In this document: positions 38,966-46,923 of the stretch, piece by piece
Position numbering within the stretch: the stretch's first letter is position 1
How the letters are laid out: every line of letters starts with the position of its first letter
Origin: Arthrobacter sp. B2a2-09
Lineage (GTDB): Bacteria > Actinomycetota > Actinomycetes > Actinomycetales > Micrococcaceae
Length of the DNA: 64,000 nucleotides
NCBI RefSeq assembly: GCF_027587375.1
Contig: NZ_JAMXIC010000002.1
Location: forward strand, 248,001-312,000
Reading direction: 5' to 3'
Position numbers and translations under genes: made by a program
Notes under the pieces: generated by a model
Databases searched by the model: none
Told to the model about the DNA's origin: nothing
The model's input: only the letters and a program-made list of their open reading frames with translations

Positions 38966-38980
38966 GTGTCTGAGAGACAC
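38966..38980. promoter_or_regulatory. Palindromic operator candidate upstream of the HTH regulator
   Basis: GTGTCTGAGAGACAC is a perfect 6-base inverted repeat with 3-base spacer, about 24 bases before the -10-like TAGCGT and on the -35 side. A half-site AGACA at 38951-38955 lies in front. It is the likely autoregulatory site of the adjoining regulator. Confidence 0.55.
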
Positions 38981-39003
38981 TGCCACCCGCCGCCCGGTGT
39001 GCG

Positions 39004-39009
39004 TAGCGT
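39004..39009 (+). promoter_or_regulatory. Leaderless -10 element of the HTH regulator
   Basis: TAGCGT, 7 bases before GTG 39017; this spacing is used to choose that start. Confidence 0.5.
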
Positions 39010-39016
39010 GGTGGAT

Positions 39017-40048
39017 GTGGACAGAAGAGACGAAATCCGTGAGTTCCTGATCTCGCGTCGAGCGAAGATCAGCCCGGAACAGGCCGGCATCCCCACATAC
39101 AGGAACCTGCGCCGAGTGCCGGGCTTGCGCCGCGAGGAAGTGGCGCATCTCGCGGGGGTGAGCACGGATTACTACACCCGCCTGGAACGCGGCAGTATTC
39201 GCGGCGTCTCGGACACTGTGCTCGAGGCCGTGTCATCGGCCCTTCAGTTGGACGAGGCCGAGCGGGCGCACCTGATGGATCTCGCAAGGGCTGCCAACGC
39301 GCCGTCGCTGCGGGCGCCGCGCCGGCCACCGCAGCAAAGGGTCCGTCCCGGGGTGCAGCGTCTGCTTGACGGGATGACCGGAGCGGTCGGCATCGTGCAG
39401 AACGGCCGTTCGGAAGTACTGGCCGCAAATCTGTTGGGCCGGGCGCTTTACGGGCCGGTGTACGGCTCCGCCGCACAGTTCAACTCAGCTGCGCAGTTCA
39501 ACCCCGCTGCACGGCTCAACCCCGCCGGACAGTCCGTGCCGGGGACTCCGGGGCGGCTGCCAAACCAGGCGCGCTATCTCTTCCTCGATCCGGGCGCGGG
39601 CGATTTCTACTCTGATTGGCGCGCGGTCGCGGCGACCACGGTCGCGATGTTGCGCTCGGAATCGGGGCGGAACCCCGACGACCGGGTGCTGAACGAGTTG
39701 GTCGGGGAGCTGACCACGCGCAGCGCACTGTTCGCCGCGCTGTGGGCCGGACACGATGTGCGGATCCACACGGCGGGGACTAAGCGCTTCCACCATCCGG
39801 TGGCCGGGGATCTGTCCCTGCAGTTCGAGACGCTGAGCCTTCCGGGCGATGAGGGGCAGACCCTGTTCACTTTCACGGCGGAGCCCGGCTCCCCGTCCGA
39901 AAATGCGCTGGCGTTTCTCGCCAGCTGGGCGGCATCGCCTCCCGAAACAACCACCACCGGCGATCCTGTCGGTGGATTCAACGCCCCTGGCTTGCCTTCC
40001 CCTTCGCGGCCAGGAACACCCAACGCAGGAAAGACACCCCATGACTGA
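39017..40048 (+). CDS. MmyB-like helix-turn-helix transcriptional regulator
   Basis: 343 residues. The N-terminal Xre-type HTH (RRDEIREFLISRRAKISPEQAG, LRREEVAHLAGVSTDYYTRLERG, about 1-75) is followed by a MmyB ligand-binding domain (about 105-310) with RYLFLDPGAGDFYSDW and HDVRIHTAGTKRFHHPVAGDLSLQFE. Members regulate neighbouring oxidoreductase or transporter genes, probably in response to a small ligand. A loop near residue 150 contains a hexapeptide repeat. It overlaps the SDR gene by 8 bases, so the regulator, SDR and MFS genes form an operon. Confidence 0.9.
   Translation: MDRRDEIREFLISRRAKISPEQAGIPTYRNLRRVPGLRREEVAHLAGVSTDYYTRLERGSIRGVSDTVLEAVSSALQLDEAERAHLMDLARAANAPSLRAPRRPPQQRVRPGVQRLLDGMTGAVGIVQNGRSEVLAANLLGRALYGPVYGSAAQFNSAAQFNPAARLNPAGQSVPGTPGRLPNQARYLFLDPGAGDFYSDWRAVAATTVAMLRSESGRNPDDRVLNELVGELTTRSALFAALWAGHDVRIHTAGTKRFHHPVAGDLSLQFETLSLPGDEGQTLFTFTAEPGSPSENALAFLASWAASPPETTTTGDPVGGFNAPGLPSPSRPGTPNAGKTPHD
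39467..39538 (+). repeat. 18-base in-frame repeat inside the HTH regulator gene
   Basis: Four diverging 18-base units from 39467 encode SAAQFN, SAAQFN, PAARLN and PAGQSV. The first two are closest. It lies in a loop of the MmyB domain, probably a recent slippage expansion. Confidence 0.7.
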
Positions 40049-40922
40049 ACAGGACTACAAAGCAGGACAGAAGGAAAGCATGACCGGGAAGAAGGTCTGG
40101 TTCATCACCGGAGCTGGCCGCGGTATGGGAACAGACATCGCGAAGGCGGCACTCGCAGCTGGCCACGCGGTCGTCGCAACGGGCCGCACACCGGAAAAAG
40201 TCGCCCAAGCCATCGGCGAAAACGAGGACCTCCTGGCGGTGAAGCTGGACGTCACCGACCCCGCCGCGGCGGAAGCGGCCGTGCAGGCCGCCGTCGAGCG
40301 GTTCGGCCGGATCGATGTGCTCGTGGACAACGCCGGCAACTTCTACGCCGGGTTCTTCGAGGAAATCAGCCCCGATGACTTCCGGGCACAGATCGAAACC
40401 ACCCTGTTCGGGCCCATGAACGTCACCCGTGCGGCCCTGCCGGTCCTGCGGGCCCAGCGCTCGGGCCTGGTTGTCACGATCTCCTCGACCGCCGGCATCG
40501 CCGGCGGAGAGTTCCTGACAGCTTACGCAGCGTCCAAGTTCGGCGTCGAAGGCTGGGCAGAGTCCCTCGCCCCCGAAATCGCACCGTTCGGGATCCGCAC
40601 CATGCTCGTAGAACCGGGGTTCTTCCGAACCGAGTTGCTCACGCCGGAATCCACAAGCTACGCGGAATCCACCATCGAGGATTACGCACAGCGGACCGAG
40701 GAGACGGTTGCCGCCTGGTGCAGCATGGACGGACAGCAAGGCGGGGACCCCGCCAAGCTCGCCGACGCGCTTGTCCAACTGGCGGAGCTGGATGAGCCTC
40801 CGCTGCGGTTCGCTGCAGGGGCGGACGCTGTGGGTGTCTTCGAGCAGCGGGCCAAGGCTCTCCGGGCTCAGGCCGAGGCCCACCGTGACCTCTCCAGCAA
40901 TCTCGCCTACAACGACGCCTAA
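40041..40922 (+). CDS. Short-chain dehydrogenase/reductase
   Basis: 293 residues. Cofactor motif TGAGRGMG (near 20-27), NAGNFYAG, catalytic serine in VTISSTAG and the YxxxK motif YAASK (near 155-159) are intact; the aspartate/arginine pattern GRTPEKV favours NADP(H). Substrate unknown. ATG 40041 overlaps the regulator stop; the second ATG at 40080 is an alternative. It is followed 9 bases later by the MFS gene. Confidence 0.92.
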   Translation: MTEQDYKAGQKESMTGKKVWFITGAGRGMGTDIAKAALAAGHAVVATGRTPEKVAQAIGENEDLLAVKLDVTDPAAAEAAVQAAVERFGRIDVLVDNAGNFYAGFFEEISPDDFRAQIETTLFGPMNVTRAALPVLRAQRSGLVVTISSTAGIAGGEFLTAYAASKFGVEGWAESLAPEIAPFGIRTMLVEPGFFRTELLTPESTSYAESTIEDYAQRTEETVAAWCSMDGQQGGDPAKLADALVQLAELDEPPLRFAAGADAVGVFEQRAKALRAQAEAHRDLSSNLAYNDA

Positions 40923-40931
40923 GGACACCGC

Positions 40932-42173
40932 ATGACACGTGCGTCCATGCAGCCCGCTTCCCAGCAGGTCAACGAGGGATCGCTCCGAGCACGGAGGTTC
41001 CCGTGGGGAGGTCTTCTCATCCTCGCCGCAGCAGGCTTCACTGCCGTCACCACCGAACTCCTCCCGTCCGGGCTGCTGCCCCAGATCAGCCGGGACCTCG
41101 GAGTAGGAGAATCGGCCGTAGGTTCCCTGACGGCCGCCTATGCAGCAGTCATCGTCTTCACGGCGCTTCCCTTGTCGAGGCTGCTGGGCGGACGAGTCCC
41201 CCGCAAAGCGTTGTTGATCGCCACCGTGCTCGCGTTCGCACTCAGCAACGTGCTGTTGGCATCCAGCCCCAGCCTGGGCTTGGCAGTCGCCGCGAGGCTT
41301 CTCGGTGGTGTGGCCCACGGGATGTTGTGGTCAAGCATGGCCCCCTACGTGTCGAGGATCGTTCCACCGCACTCTGTCGGCAAAGCAATGGCCATGGTTT
41401 TCAGCGGTAACAGCATCGCGCTGGCGGTCGGCGCTCCGATCGGCACACTGATGGGCTCTGTGCTCACGTGGCGCGCCTCCTTCCTGATCCTGGCCGGAGT
41501 CGGTGCGGTCCTCGCCTTGCTCGCCGTTTGGGTGCTCCCTGCCGCCCCCGACGAGGACGGCAACACTACGCCGACGCTCCGCGGAGCCCTGAAACTGCCC
41601 GGCGTGATCGCGGTAGCCACAGCCTGGCCGCTCTTGCTTTTGGGCCACTTCACGCTCTTCACCTACATCGCCCCGTTCCTCCACGTCTCCGGCCTGCCGG
41701 ATGCCTTCACCAGCATTTCCCTGTCCGTGGTGGGCGCCTCCAGCCTGGTGGGGATCTGGATTGCCGGTCTCACTGCCGATTCCTATCCGCGGCGCTCCCT
41801 GCTTTCCGCAGTCGCCCTGCTCGTGGTCGCCTTCGGCCTCTTGCCGCTCCTCGGCGGCACTTGGATGGGCGAACTCGTCTTGGTGACCATGTGGGGAGCC
41901 GCCTTTGGGGCCATCGGTATCTACAACCAGGCAGCCATCCTCCGCGCCGGCGGAGAACACAAGGACGCAGCCAACGGCTTGACGGTGGTTACCATCCAAC
42001 TGGGCATCGCCGTCGGGGCCGGGTACGGCGCCCTGGCCCTTACCACTGTCGGCGCGCTGTGGGTACCGTTGGCAGCAGCGGTCCCGACGGCGGCAGCCCT
42101 CGCGATCATCGTGGCCAGCCGCCGCGGCGGGTACCCGGCCGGTCCCCGGGAAACACGAGCCCGGCGTGCGTAG
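40932..42173 (+). CDS. MFS transporter (DHA1 drug:H+ antiporter type)
   Basis: 413 residues, 12 membrane helices. TELLPSGLLPQISRDLGVGESAVGSLTAAYA and the motif C-like GNSIALAVGAPIGTLMG in helix 5 place it with the AraJ/CmlA/YdhP drug-efflux group. ATG 40932 is preceded by AAGGA. As the last gene of the regulator-SDR-MFS operon it probably exports the compound sensed by the regulator or altered by the SDR (inference). Confidence 0.9.
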   Translation: MTRASMQPASQQVNEGSLRARRFPWGGLLILAAAGFTAVTTELLPSGLLPQISRDLGVGESAVGSLTAAYAAVIVFTALPLSRLLGGRVPRKALLIATVLAFALSNVLLASSPSLGLAVAARLLGGVAHGMLWSSMAPYVSRIVPPHSVGKAMAMVFSGNSIALAVGAPIGTLMGSVLTWRASFLILAGVGAVLALLAVWVLPAAPDEDGNTTPTLRGALKLPGVIAVATAWPLLLLGHFTLFTYIAPFLHVSGLPDAFTSISLSVVGASSLVGIWIAGLTADSYPRRSLLSAVALLVVAFGLLPLLGGTWMGELVLVTMWGAAFGAIGIYNQAAILRAGGEHKDAANGLTVVTIQLGIAVGAGYGALALTTVGALWVPLAAAVPTAAALAIIVASRRGGYPAGPRETRARRA

Positions 42174-42216
42174 CGTGGTGGCCGTCACGACCGTCATGCG
42201 GACCCGTTTCCACCTG

Positions 42217-42222
42217 TAACCT
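42217..42222 (+). promoter_or_regulatory. Leaderless -10 element of the exonuclease gene
   Basis: TAACCT, 6 bases before GTG 42229. Confidence 0.45.
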
Positions 42223-42228
42223 TGACCA

Positions 42229-43254
42229 GTGGCATTGGACTTTACGGCGATTGACTTTGAAACTGCGAACGGCTTCAGGGGTTCTCCGTGCTCGGTCGGC
42301 CTGAGCAAGGTCCGTGGCGGAGTTGTGGTGGAGGAAGCCTCTTGGCTCATGCGGCCGCCGGAAAACCATGACCACTTCGAGTACCACAACACCCGGATCC
42401 ACGGCATCCGGGCCGAGGACGTAGCGGGCGCTCTGCGCTTTGGCGAACTCTTCCCTGAAATCGGGGCTTTCATAGGCGGGGACATCCTTGCCGCCCACAA
42501 TGCGGCGTTCGATCTCGGGGTTATCCGTTCCGGGCTCGAAGTTTCCGGCCTCCCGGGTCCCGCTTACGAGTACGTCTGCACGGTGATGTTGTCCCGGCGC
42601 TGCTACTCCTTGGTGTCCAATTCCTTGCCCTATGCCGCGGAGGAGGCCGGCGTGCCCCTCGTGAACCATCACGACGCCGCCGAGGACGCCCGGGCTTGCG
42701 CCGGAATCCTGGTGGACATCGCGCACCGGAACAACGCCAACAGCATCGCTGAGCTCTACTTGTCCCTCGGCCTGGCCATACCCAAACAGCAGGCCTTCCA
42801 ACCCGGAGACGGCCTGTCCAAGCAAACCCTCGCTGCGCTCGCCGCCGTCGGTGGAGGACGCGACGCGGTCGCTGGCCGATCCGGCGTCGGGAATGGCGCC
42901 GGCCAGCTTGGACGGGCCTGGAGCAATTGGCCGGAAGAAGGCACCAATCCGGCGCCCAACCCCGCAGCGGAACCGGGCCACCCCCTGTTCGGGCAGACTG
43001 TCGTCTTCACCGGTGAGCTGGCCATTGCCCGGCCCGAAGCGAAACAGCGGGCTGCGGAGATGGGCGCGCGACCGGAGAGTCGCGTGACCGGAAGGACCAC
43101 GGTCCTGGTGGTAGGCGACGGCTTTGTGGCCGGCGATCTCCGGAACGGTCGCCTCACAGGCAAAGCAAAGCGGGTCCTGGAGTTGCACAGCCGCGGCCAA
43201 CAGATCGAAGTTCTCTCCGAGGGGGAGTTCCTGCAGATGGTCGGCGGACGCTAG
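42229..43254 (+). CDS. DEDDh 3'-5' exonuclease with C-terminal BRCT domain
   Basis: 341 residues. DnaQ-type exonuclease motifs: Exo I FTAIDFETANG (DxE), Exo II AAHNAAFDLG and Exo III HDAAEDARA (H and D). Residues about 245-335 form a BRCT-like domain (LFGQTVVFTGELA...GRTTVLVVGDG), as in NAD-dependent ligases. The combination is common in actinobacteria and suggests a DNA-repair exonuclease recruited to damage sites. It starts with GTG. Confidence 0.9.
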   Translation: MALDFTAIDFETANGFRGSPCSVGLSKVRGGVVVEEASWLMRPPENHDHFEYHNTRIHGIRAEDVAGALRFGELFPEIGAFIGGDILAAHNAAFDLGVIRSGLEVSGLPGPAYEYVCTVMLSRRCYSLVSNSLPYAAEEAGVPLVNHHDAAEDARACAGILVDIAHRNNANSIAELYLSLGLAIPKQQAFQPGDGLSKQTLAALAAVGGGRDAVAGRSGVGNGAGQLGRAWSNWPEEGTNPAPNPAAEPGHPLFGQTVVFTGELAIARPEAKQRAAEMGARPESRVTGRTTVLVVGDGFVAGDLRNGRLTGKAKRVLELHSRGQQIEVLSEGEFLQMVGGR

Positions 43255-43308
43255 CCGCGCCGAAATTCACACGGAGCAACAAAGCTTCCCGTTGCGTTGC
43301 AGCGCTCC

Positions 43309-43314
43309 TAGCCT
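43309..43314 (+). promoter_or_regulatory. Leaderless -10 element of the DUF4395 gene
   Basis: TAGCCT, 6 bases before ATG 43321. Confidence 0.45.
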
Positions 43315-43320
43315 TGAGCC

Positions 43321-43869
43321 ATGACACAGGGCAATCAGATCGACACCGCTCGCACCGCCGTCGGGACCTCGCCGTCGGCTGTGTCCGGATGGCGGGCCGT
43401 CTTCGCTTTCCCCAACCCGGTCAATGAATACGCCGCGAGGATCACGGCCGGCCTGGTGGTACTTGCGGCGGTGGCCACCCTCCTGAGCGGCCTCGGCTGG
43501 GGACTCGTGCTGATCGCGGCCGGCTTTTGGCTGCGGGTGTTGTTCGGGCCGAGGGTCTCGCCGTTTGCCTTGCTATCCGTCAAGCTCCTGGCTCCCAGGG
43601 TGGGTCCCGCCAAACTTGTCCCGGGTCCGCCCAAGCGTTTCGCACAGGGAATCGGCGCGGTGCTCAGCACAGCAGCCGTGGTCCTGTTCTTCACCGGGTT
43701 CTCGCTGGGTGCCTGGATCCTGCTCGCCTTGCTGATTGTGGCCGCGTCCCTCGAGTCGTTTGTGGGATTCTGCCTGGGTTGCGCCATTTTTGGTTTCCTG
43801 CAGAAGCACGGCCTCATCCCCGAGGACGTGTGCGAAGCATGCAACAACATCGCGCTTCGCCGCCTTTGA
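43321..43869 (+). CDS. DUF4395 family membrane protein
   Basis: 182 residues with four membrane helices. FPNPVNEYAARITAG, WLRVLFGPRVSPFA and SFVGFCLGCAIFGFLQKHG are the DUF4395 signature. The conserved GFCLGC cysteines and a further CEAC motif at the end could take part in thiol chemistry; some relatives sit beside thioredoxins or rhodaneses, but not here. Function unknown. Confidence 0.85.
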   Translation: MTQGNQIDTARTAVGTSPSAVSGWRAVFAFPNPVNEYAARITAGLVVLAAVATLLSGLGWGLVLIAAGFWLRVLFGPRVSPFALLSVKLLAPRVGPAKLVPGPPKRFAQGIGAVLSTAAVVLFFTGFSLGAWILLALLIVAASLESFVGFCLGCAIFGFLQKHGLIPEDVCEACNNIALRRL

Positions 43870-43896
43870 GCCGATTGCCTCCTAGCCGAGCGACTA

Positions 43897-44982
43897 CTAG
43901 CCCACCGTCACAGCAATAAGCCGCTGCGCCATCCCACGGATGACGTCAGGAGCTTCAAGGGCTTCAAGCCAGTCCGAGGGCAGGGCCTCTTCCCCATGGA
44001 ATGCCCCGAGGATATTGCCCGCGATCGAGGCGGTGGAGTCGCTGTCGCCGCTGTGGTTCAACGCCAAGCCGATGGCTGCACGGAAGTGGGCGGTCGGATC
44101 GAGCTCCGTCTCCGCCGCCGCGGCGGTTGCCAGCACTGCATAGAGCCCGACGGCGAGTGCCTCCTCCGCGACCCAGCCTTCGCCCAGTTGCGCAGTGAGT
44201 TCTTCCGGGCTGAGCAGCGTGCCGGTGGAAGACAGTTCCAGCGCCCGGCGGAGGCGGTCCAGGAGCTCGGGAGCAGGATCCGGCAATGCTGACGCCACAC
44301 TCAAGGCATGCTCAGCCGCAGTCCGTACATCCAAGCCCGCGGTCAGTTTGTGCACCAACACGCTGAAGGCGCCGGCGCTTTGCCGCGCCGAAGGGTGTCC
44401 GTGGGTCAAGGACGCGGCATCCGTGCTCAACTTGTAGACCGCAGCCTCGGAAATATGCGGGACCAGTCCAAACGGCGCGGACCGCATCACCGTGCCGCAG
44501 CCCTTCGATTCCGGGTTGACGGGGCGAAATTTGGTCCCCATCTGGCCCGTTGCGAGTCCGCTCAGGCACGCTTTGCCCGGATGCCTGCGGTGCCGGAGTA
44601 CCTCCTGGCTATCAATCCAACGCGGTTGGGGAACGGGGGCCGACGCCGGCAAGGCCACGCCCTGTGTGGCTAGCCAACGCAGGTAAGCCAGCCAGAGGCA
44701 CGCCGTTTCATCCGCCGCTACGCCGTCGTTGGCCCATTCGAGCGCTTCCACGAGGCCATCGACGGTGTACAGCGTCATCTGGGTGTCGTCTGAAAAGTGG
44801 CTGCCGCCGTCGAGCTGGTCAAAAGAGGTGAGGCCCGCCGTGCCGAAGCGGGAACGGATGGTGGCTACGTCGTCGAACTCGACGGCATAGCCGAGTGAAT
44901 CGCCCAAGGCGCCTCCCAGCAGGCATCCGCGGACCCGGGACTCGAAGGATGGCACGGCGGAGGGAGACTGTTCAGCACTCAT
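43897..44982 (-). CDS. ADP-ribosylglycohydrolase family protein
   Basis: 361 residues. The magnesium-binding signatures GALGDSLGYAVEF, SHFSDDTQMTLYTVDGLVEA and NHSGDSDSTASIAGNILGAFHG are intact. DraG-type enzymes remove ADP-ribose from proteins or nucleic acids; the target here is unknown, and no partner ADP-ribosyltransferase is nearby. ATG 44982 has TAAATT 6 bases upstream on its strand. Confidence 0.92.
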   Translation of the reverse strand: MSAEQSPSAVPSFESRVRGCLLGGALGDSLGYAVEFDDVATIRSRFGTAGLTSFDQLDGGSHFSDDTQMTLYTVDGLVEALEWANDGVAADETACLWLAYLRWLATQGVALPASAPVPQPRWIDSQEVLRHRRHPGKACLSGLATGQMGTKFRPVNPESKGCGTVMRSAPFGLVPHISEAAVYKLSTDAASLTHGHPSARQSAGAFSVLVHKLTAGLDVRTAAEHALSVASALPDPAPELLDRLRRALELSSTGTLLSPEELTAQLGEGWVAEEALAVGLYAVLATAAAAETELDPTAHFRAAIGLALNHSGDSDSTASIAGNILGAFHGEEALPSDWLEALEAPDVIRGMAQRLIAVTVG

Positions 44983-44988
44983 AGTGGT

Positions 44989-44994
44989 AATTTA
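44989..44994 (-). promoter_or_regulatory. Leaderless -10 element of the ADP-ribosylglycohydrolase gene
   Basis: TAAATT on the minus strand, 6 bases before ATG 44982. Confidence 0.5.
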
Positions 44995-45059
44995 CCGTGG
45001 CTGCTTCGCCGGTCTTCACCTGCCCACTGATACGGTGGCTCGTGAACCAGGAGGCAGTG

Positions 45060-45416
45060 ATGCGTGAACCCGAGTGGCGGAAAACCGGAAAGACCCCGGA
45101 CTACAGATTTTCCCTCGCAAATGAGCGGACTTTCCTTGCTTGGATCCGTACTTCGTTGGCGCTGCTCGCTGGTGCCGTCGCCATCGATCAGCTTGCTCCG
45201 AACATCGCGCCACAGCCCGTGCGCATTGTCTTGTGCGTCGTGCTTTCAATAATCGGGGCGGGCCTCGCGACGCTTGCCTACCGCCGGTGGGCGCAGATGG
45301 AGGCAGCCATGCGCAACGACCAGGCACTGCCGTTCTCGCGGGTCATGTTGCTCATGACCATCGTGGTCGCCGTGGCGGCATTCACCTTTGCGGTGTTGAT
45401 CCTGGTGGCGCGTTGA
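45060..45416 (+). CDS. DUF202 (YidH) family membrane protein
   Basis: 118 residues with three membrane helices. TPDYRFSLANERTFLAWIRTSLALLAGAVA is the DUF202 signature. ATG 45060 follows a perfect AGGAGG at 45049-45054. It is coupled by a 4-base overlap (TTGA) to a second DUF202 gene. Function unknown. Confidence 0.88.
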   Translation: MREPEWRKTGKTPDYRFSLANERTFLAWIRTSLALLAGAVAIDQLAPNIAPQPVRIVLCVVLSIIGAGLATLAYRRWAQMEAAMRNDQALPFSRVMLLMTIVVAVAAFTFAVLILVAR

Positions 45417-45763
45417 GCATTGAAGCCAAGGATCGGGGGCTGCAGCCGGAGCGCACCACGCTCGCTTGGCGCCGGACGCTGATTTCGCTTCTGGTGGTGG
45501 ATCTTTTCATCTGGCGCAGGTGGCTGTCGGCCAAGTCCGGCGCGGGGCAACTGCCCACCGGGATACCGGGGCTCGACTACCAAGGAATCTGCGCCTTGAC
45601 GGCCGCAGCGGCCACCATTGTCCTGGGCTGCGTCGTTTGGGTCAGGTCCCACCAGTTGCACCATGGCGCGGAAGAAGCGTCGGCAGTCTTGATGCTTGCA
45701 AGCGCCCTGTCCATCATCGCGCTCGCCTGCGCTGCGGTCGCCGCGATCGCGTTGGGCGGCTAG
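45413..45763 (+). CDS. Second DUF202 family membrane protein
   Basis: 116 residues with three membrane helices. LQPERTTLAWRRTLISLLVVDLFIWRRW is the shorter DUF202 signature with the conserved ERTxLAWxRT pattern. The only start in frame that makes sense is TTG 45413, which overlaps the stop of the first DUF202 gene. The pair probably forms a heteromer. Function unknown. Confidence 0.82.
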   Translation: MSIEAKDRGLQPERTTLAWRRTLISLLVVDLFIWRRWLSAKSGAGQLPTGIPGLDYQGICALTAAAATIVLGCVVWVRSHQLHHGAEEASAVLMLASALSIIALACAAVAAIALGG

Positions 45764-45906
45764 GCTCGGATTCAGGAAGCGTCCAGAATCGGCTGACAGG
45801 ATGCTGCGGGGCAAGGGCGCGGTCCGCTGCGTGGCTTCGTTGCCGTGCCTGAAGCATTCGCCCCCGCAACAGACCACCCGAACTTCGAACTAAGGAATCC
45901 CTCGAC

Positions 45907-46833
45907 ATGACCACAACTGTGTCCGTTCCCTCCTCCCGCGGATCCCGGCTCCTTGCCCGGGCGTTCGCTGAAGCTCTGGGGACGCTGTTCCTTGTGGTTA
46001 TCGGCTTGGGTGTGTTGATCTTCATCAACCCCCAAGCGGTTCCGATGCCGGCGTCGCTGGCCAGCGGCCTGACCGTCACTGCTGCCATGCTTGCCTTCGG
46101 CTACCTGTCGGGCGGGCATTTCAACCCGGCCATCACGGTTGGTCACCTGGTTGCCGGCCGGATGAAGCTCGTGGATGGGGCCGCGTACCTTGGGGCCCAG
46201 ATTGTGGGCGGTTTGCTGGGCGCGCTGGCGATTTTCGCCGTCGTGCGGACAGTTCCCGGGATCACTGACAGCCGCACCGTCTTTGACACGGCAACCTCCG
46301 GATTCGGCACGCATTCCAGTTTCCAGGTTCCCGTGACCGGCGTGATGCTCATCGAGGTCCTCGGGGCAGCGCTCCTGGTGGGGGTCTTCCTGGGTGTCAC
46401 CGCTCGACGCAATCCCAGCAAGCTCGCAGCACCGTTCGCCGTCGGCCTGACAGTCGCAGTCCTGCTGCAGCTGGGTCAATCCACCGGAAACCTTGCCTTC
46501 AACCCGGCCCGTGCCACCGCATCCGCCATCTTCAGCTCCAGCTGGGCAGTGGAGCAGCTCTGGCTTTTCTGGGTCGCGCCGCTGGTGGGGGCAGCGATCG
46601 CAGGCCTCATCTTCCGCGGTTTCGGCGAAACCGCTCCGGCGGCCGTAGCTGAGGTCGAGGAGCCGTTGCCGGCCGACGGCTGGGACGAAAAGTCCGACGA
46701 CGACGCTGAAGCGGCCGTCCCGGAAAGCGCGGCCGAGGTTTCCACGCCGGCTGTGGCGCCGGCTGCGGCGCCCGCCGAAGTGAAGCCCGACGTCGACCCC
46801 GCCCGTGATTTCTTCGACGGCAAGAGGGACTGA
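45907..46833 (+). CDS. MIP family channel (aquaporin/glycerol facilitator)
   Basis: 308 residues. Six membrane helices with both NPA loops: GGHFNPAIT (near residue 73) and NLAFNPARA (near 199). Selectivity-filter residues cannot be fixed without alignment; the pattern NPARA is more like water-selective aquaporin Z than the NPARD of glycerol facilitators. An unusual acidic, Ala/Pro-rich tail of about 65 residues follows the last helix. ATG 45907 has AAGGA 10 bases upstream. Confidence 0.92.
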   Translation: MTTTVSVPSSRGSRLLARAFAEALGTLFLVVIGLGVLIFINPQAVPMPASLASGLTVTAAMLAFGYLSGGHFNPAITVGHLVAGRMKLVDGAAYLGAQIVGGLLGALAIFAVVRTVPGITDSRTVFDTATSGFGTHSSFQVPVTGVMLIEVLGAALLVGVFLGVTARRNPSKLAAPFAVGLTVAVLLQLGQSTGNLAFNPARATASAIFSSSWAVEQLWLFWVAPLVGAAIAGLIFRGFGETAPAAVAEVEEPLPADGWDEKSDDDAEAAVPESAAEVSTPAVAPAAAPAEVKPDVDPARDFFDGKRD

Positions 46834-46911
46834 CACAGGAATCTAGCTGCCCGGAAGGCCCTATTACGGCCGGCGCCGCCGCGCCGCGACAATAATGTCC
46901 GTGCCTCCCCT

Positions 46912-46917
46912 TAGCTT
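46912..46917 (+). promoter_or_regulatory. Leaderless -10 element of the sbcDC operon
   Basis: TAGCTT, 6 bases before ATG 46924. Confidence 0.5.
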
Positions 46918-46923
46918 GAAAAC

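Noticed and set aside
39476..39538. Possible CRISPR or recombination repeat
   Set aside because: The units are in frame, contiguous without spacers and inside a coding region, so this is a protein repeat.
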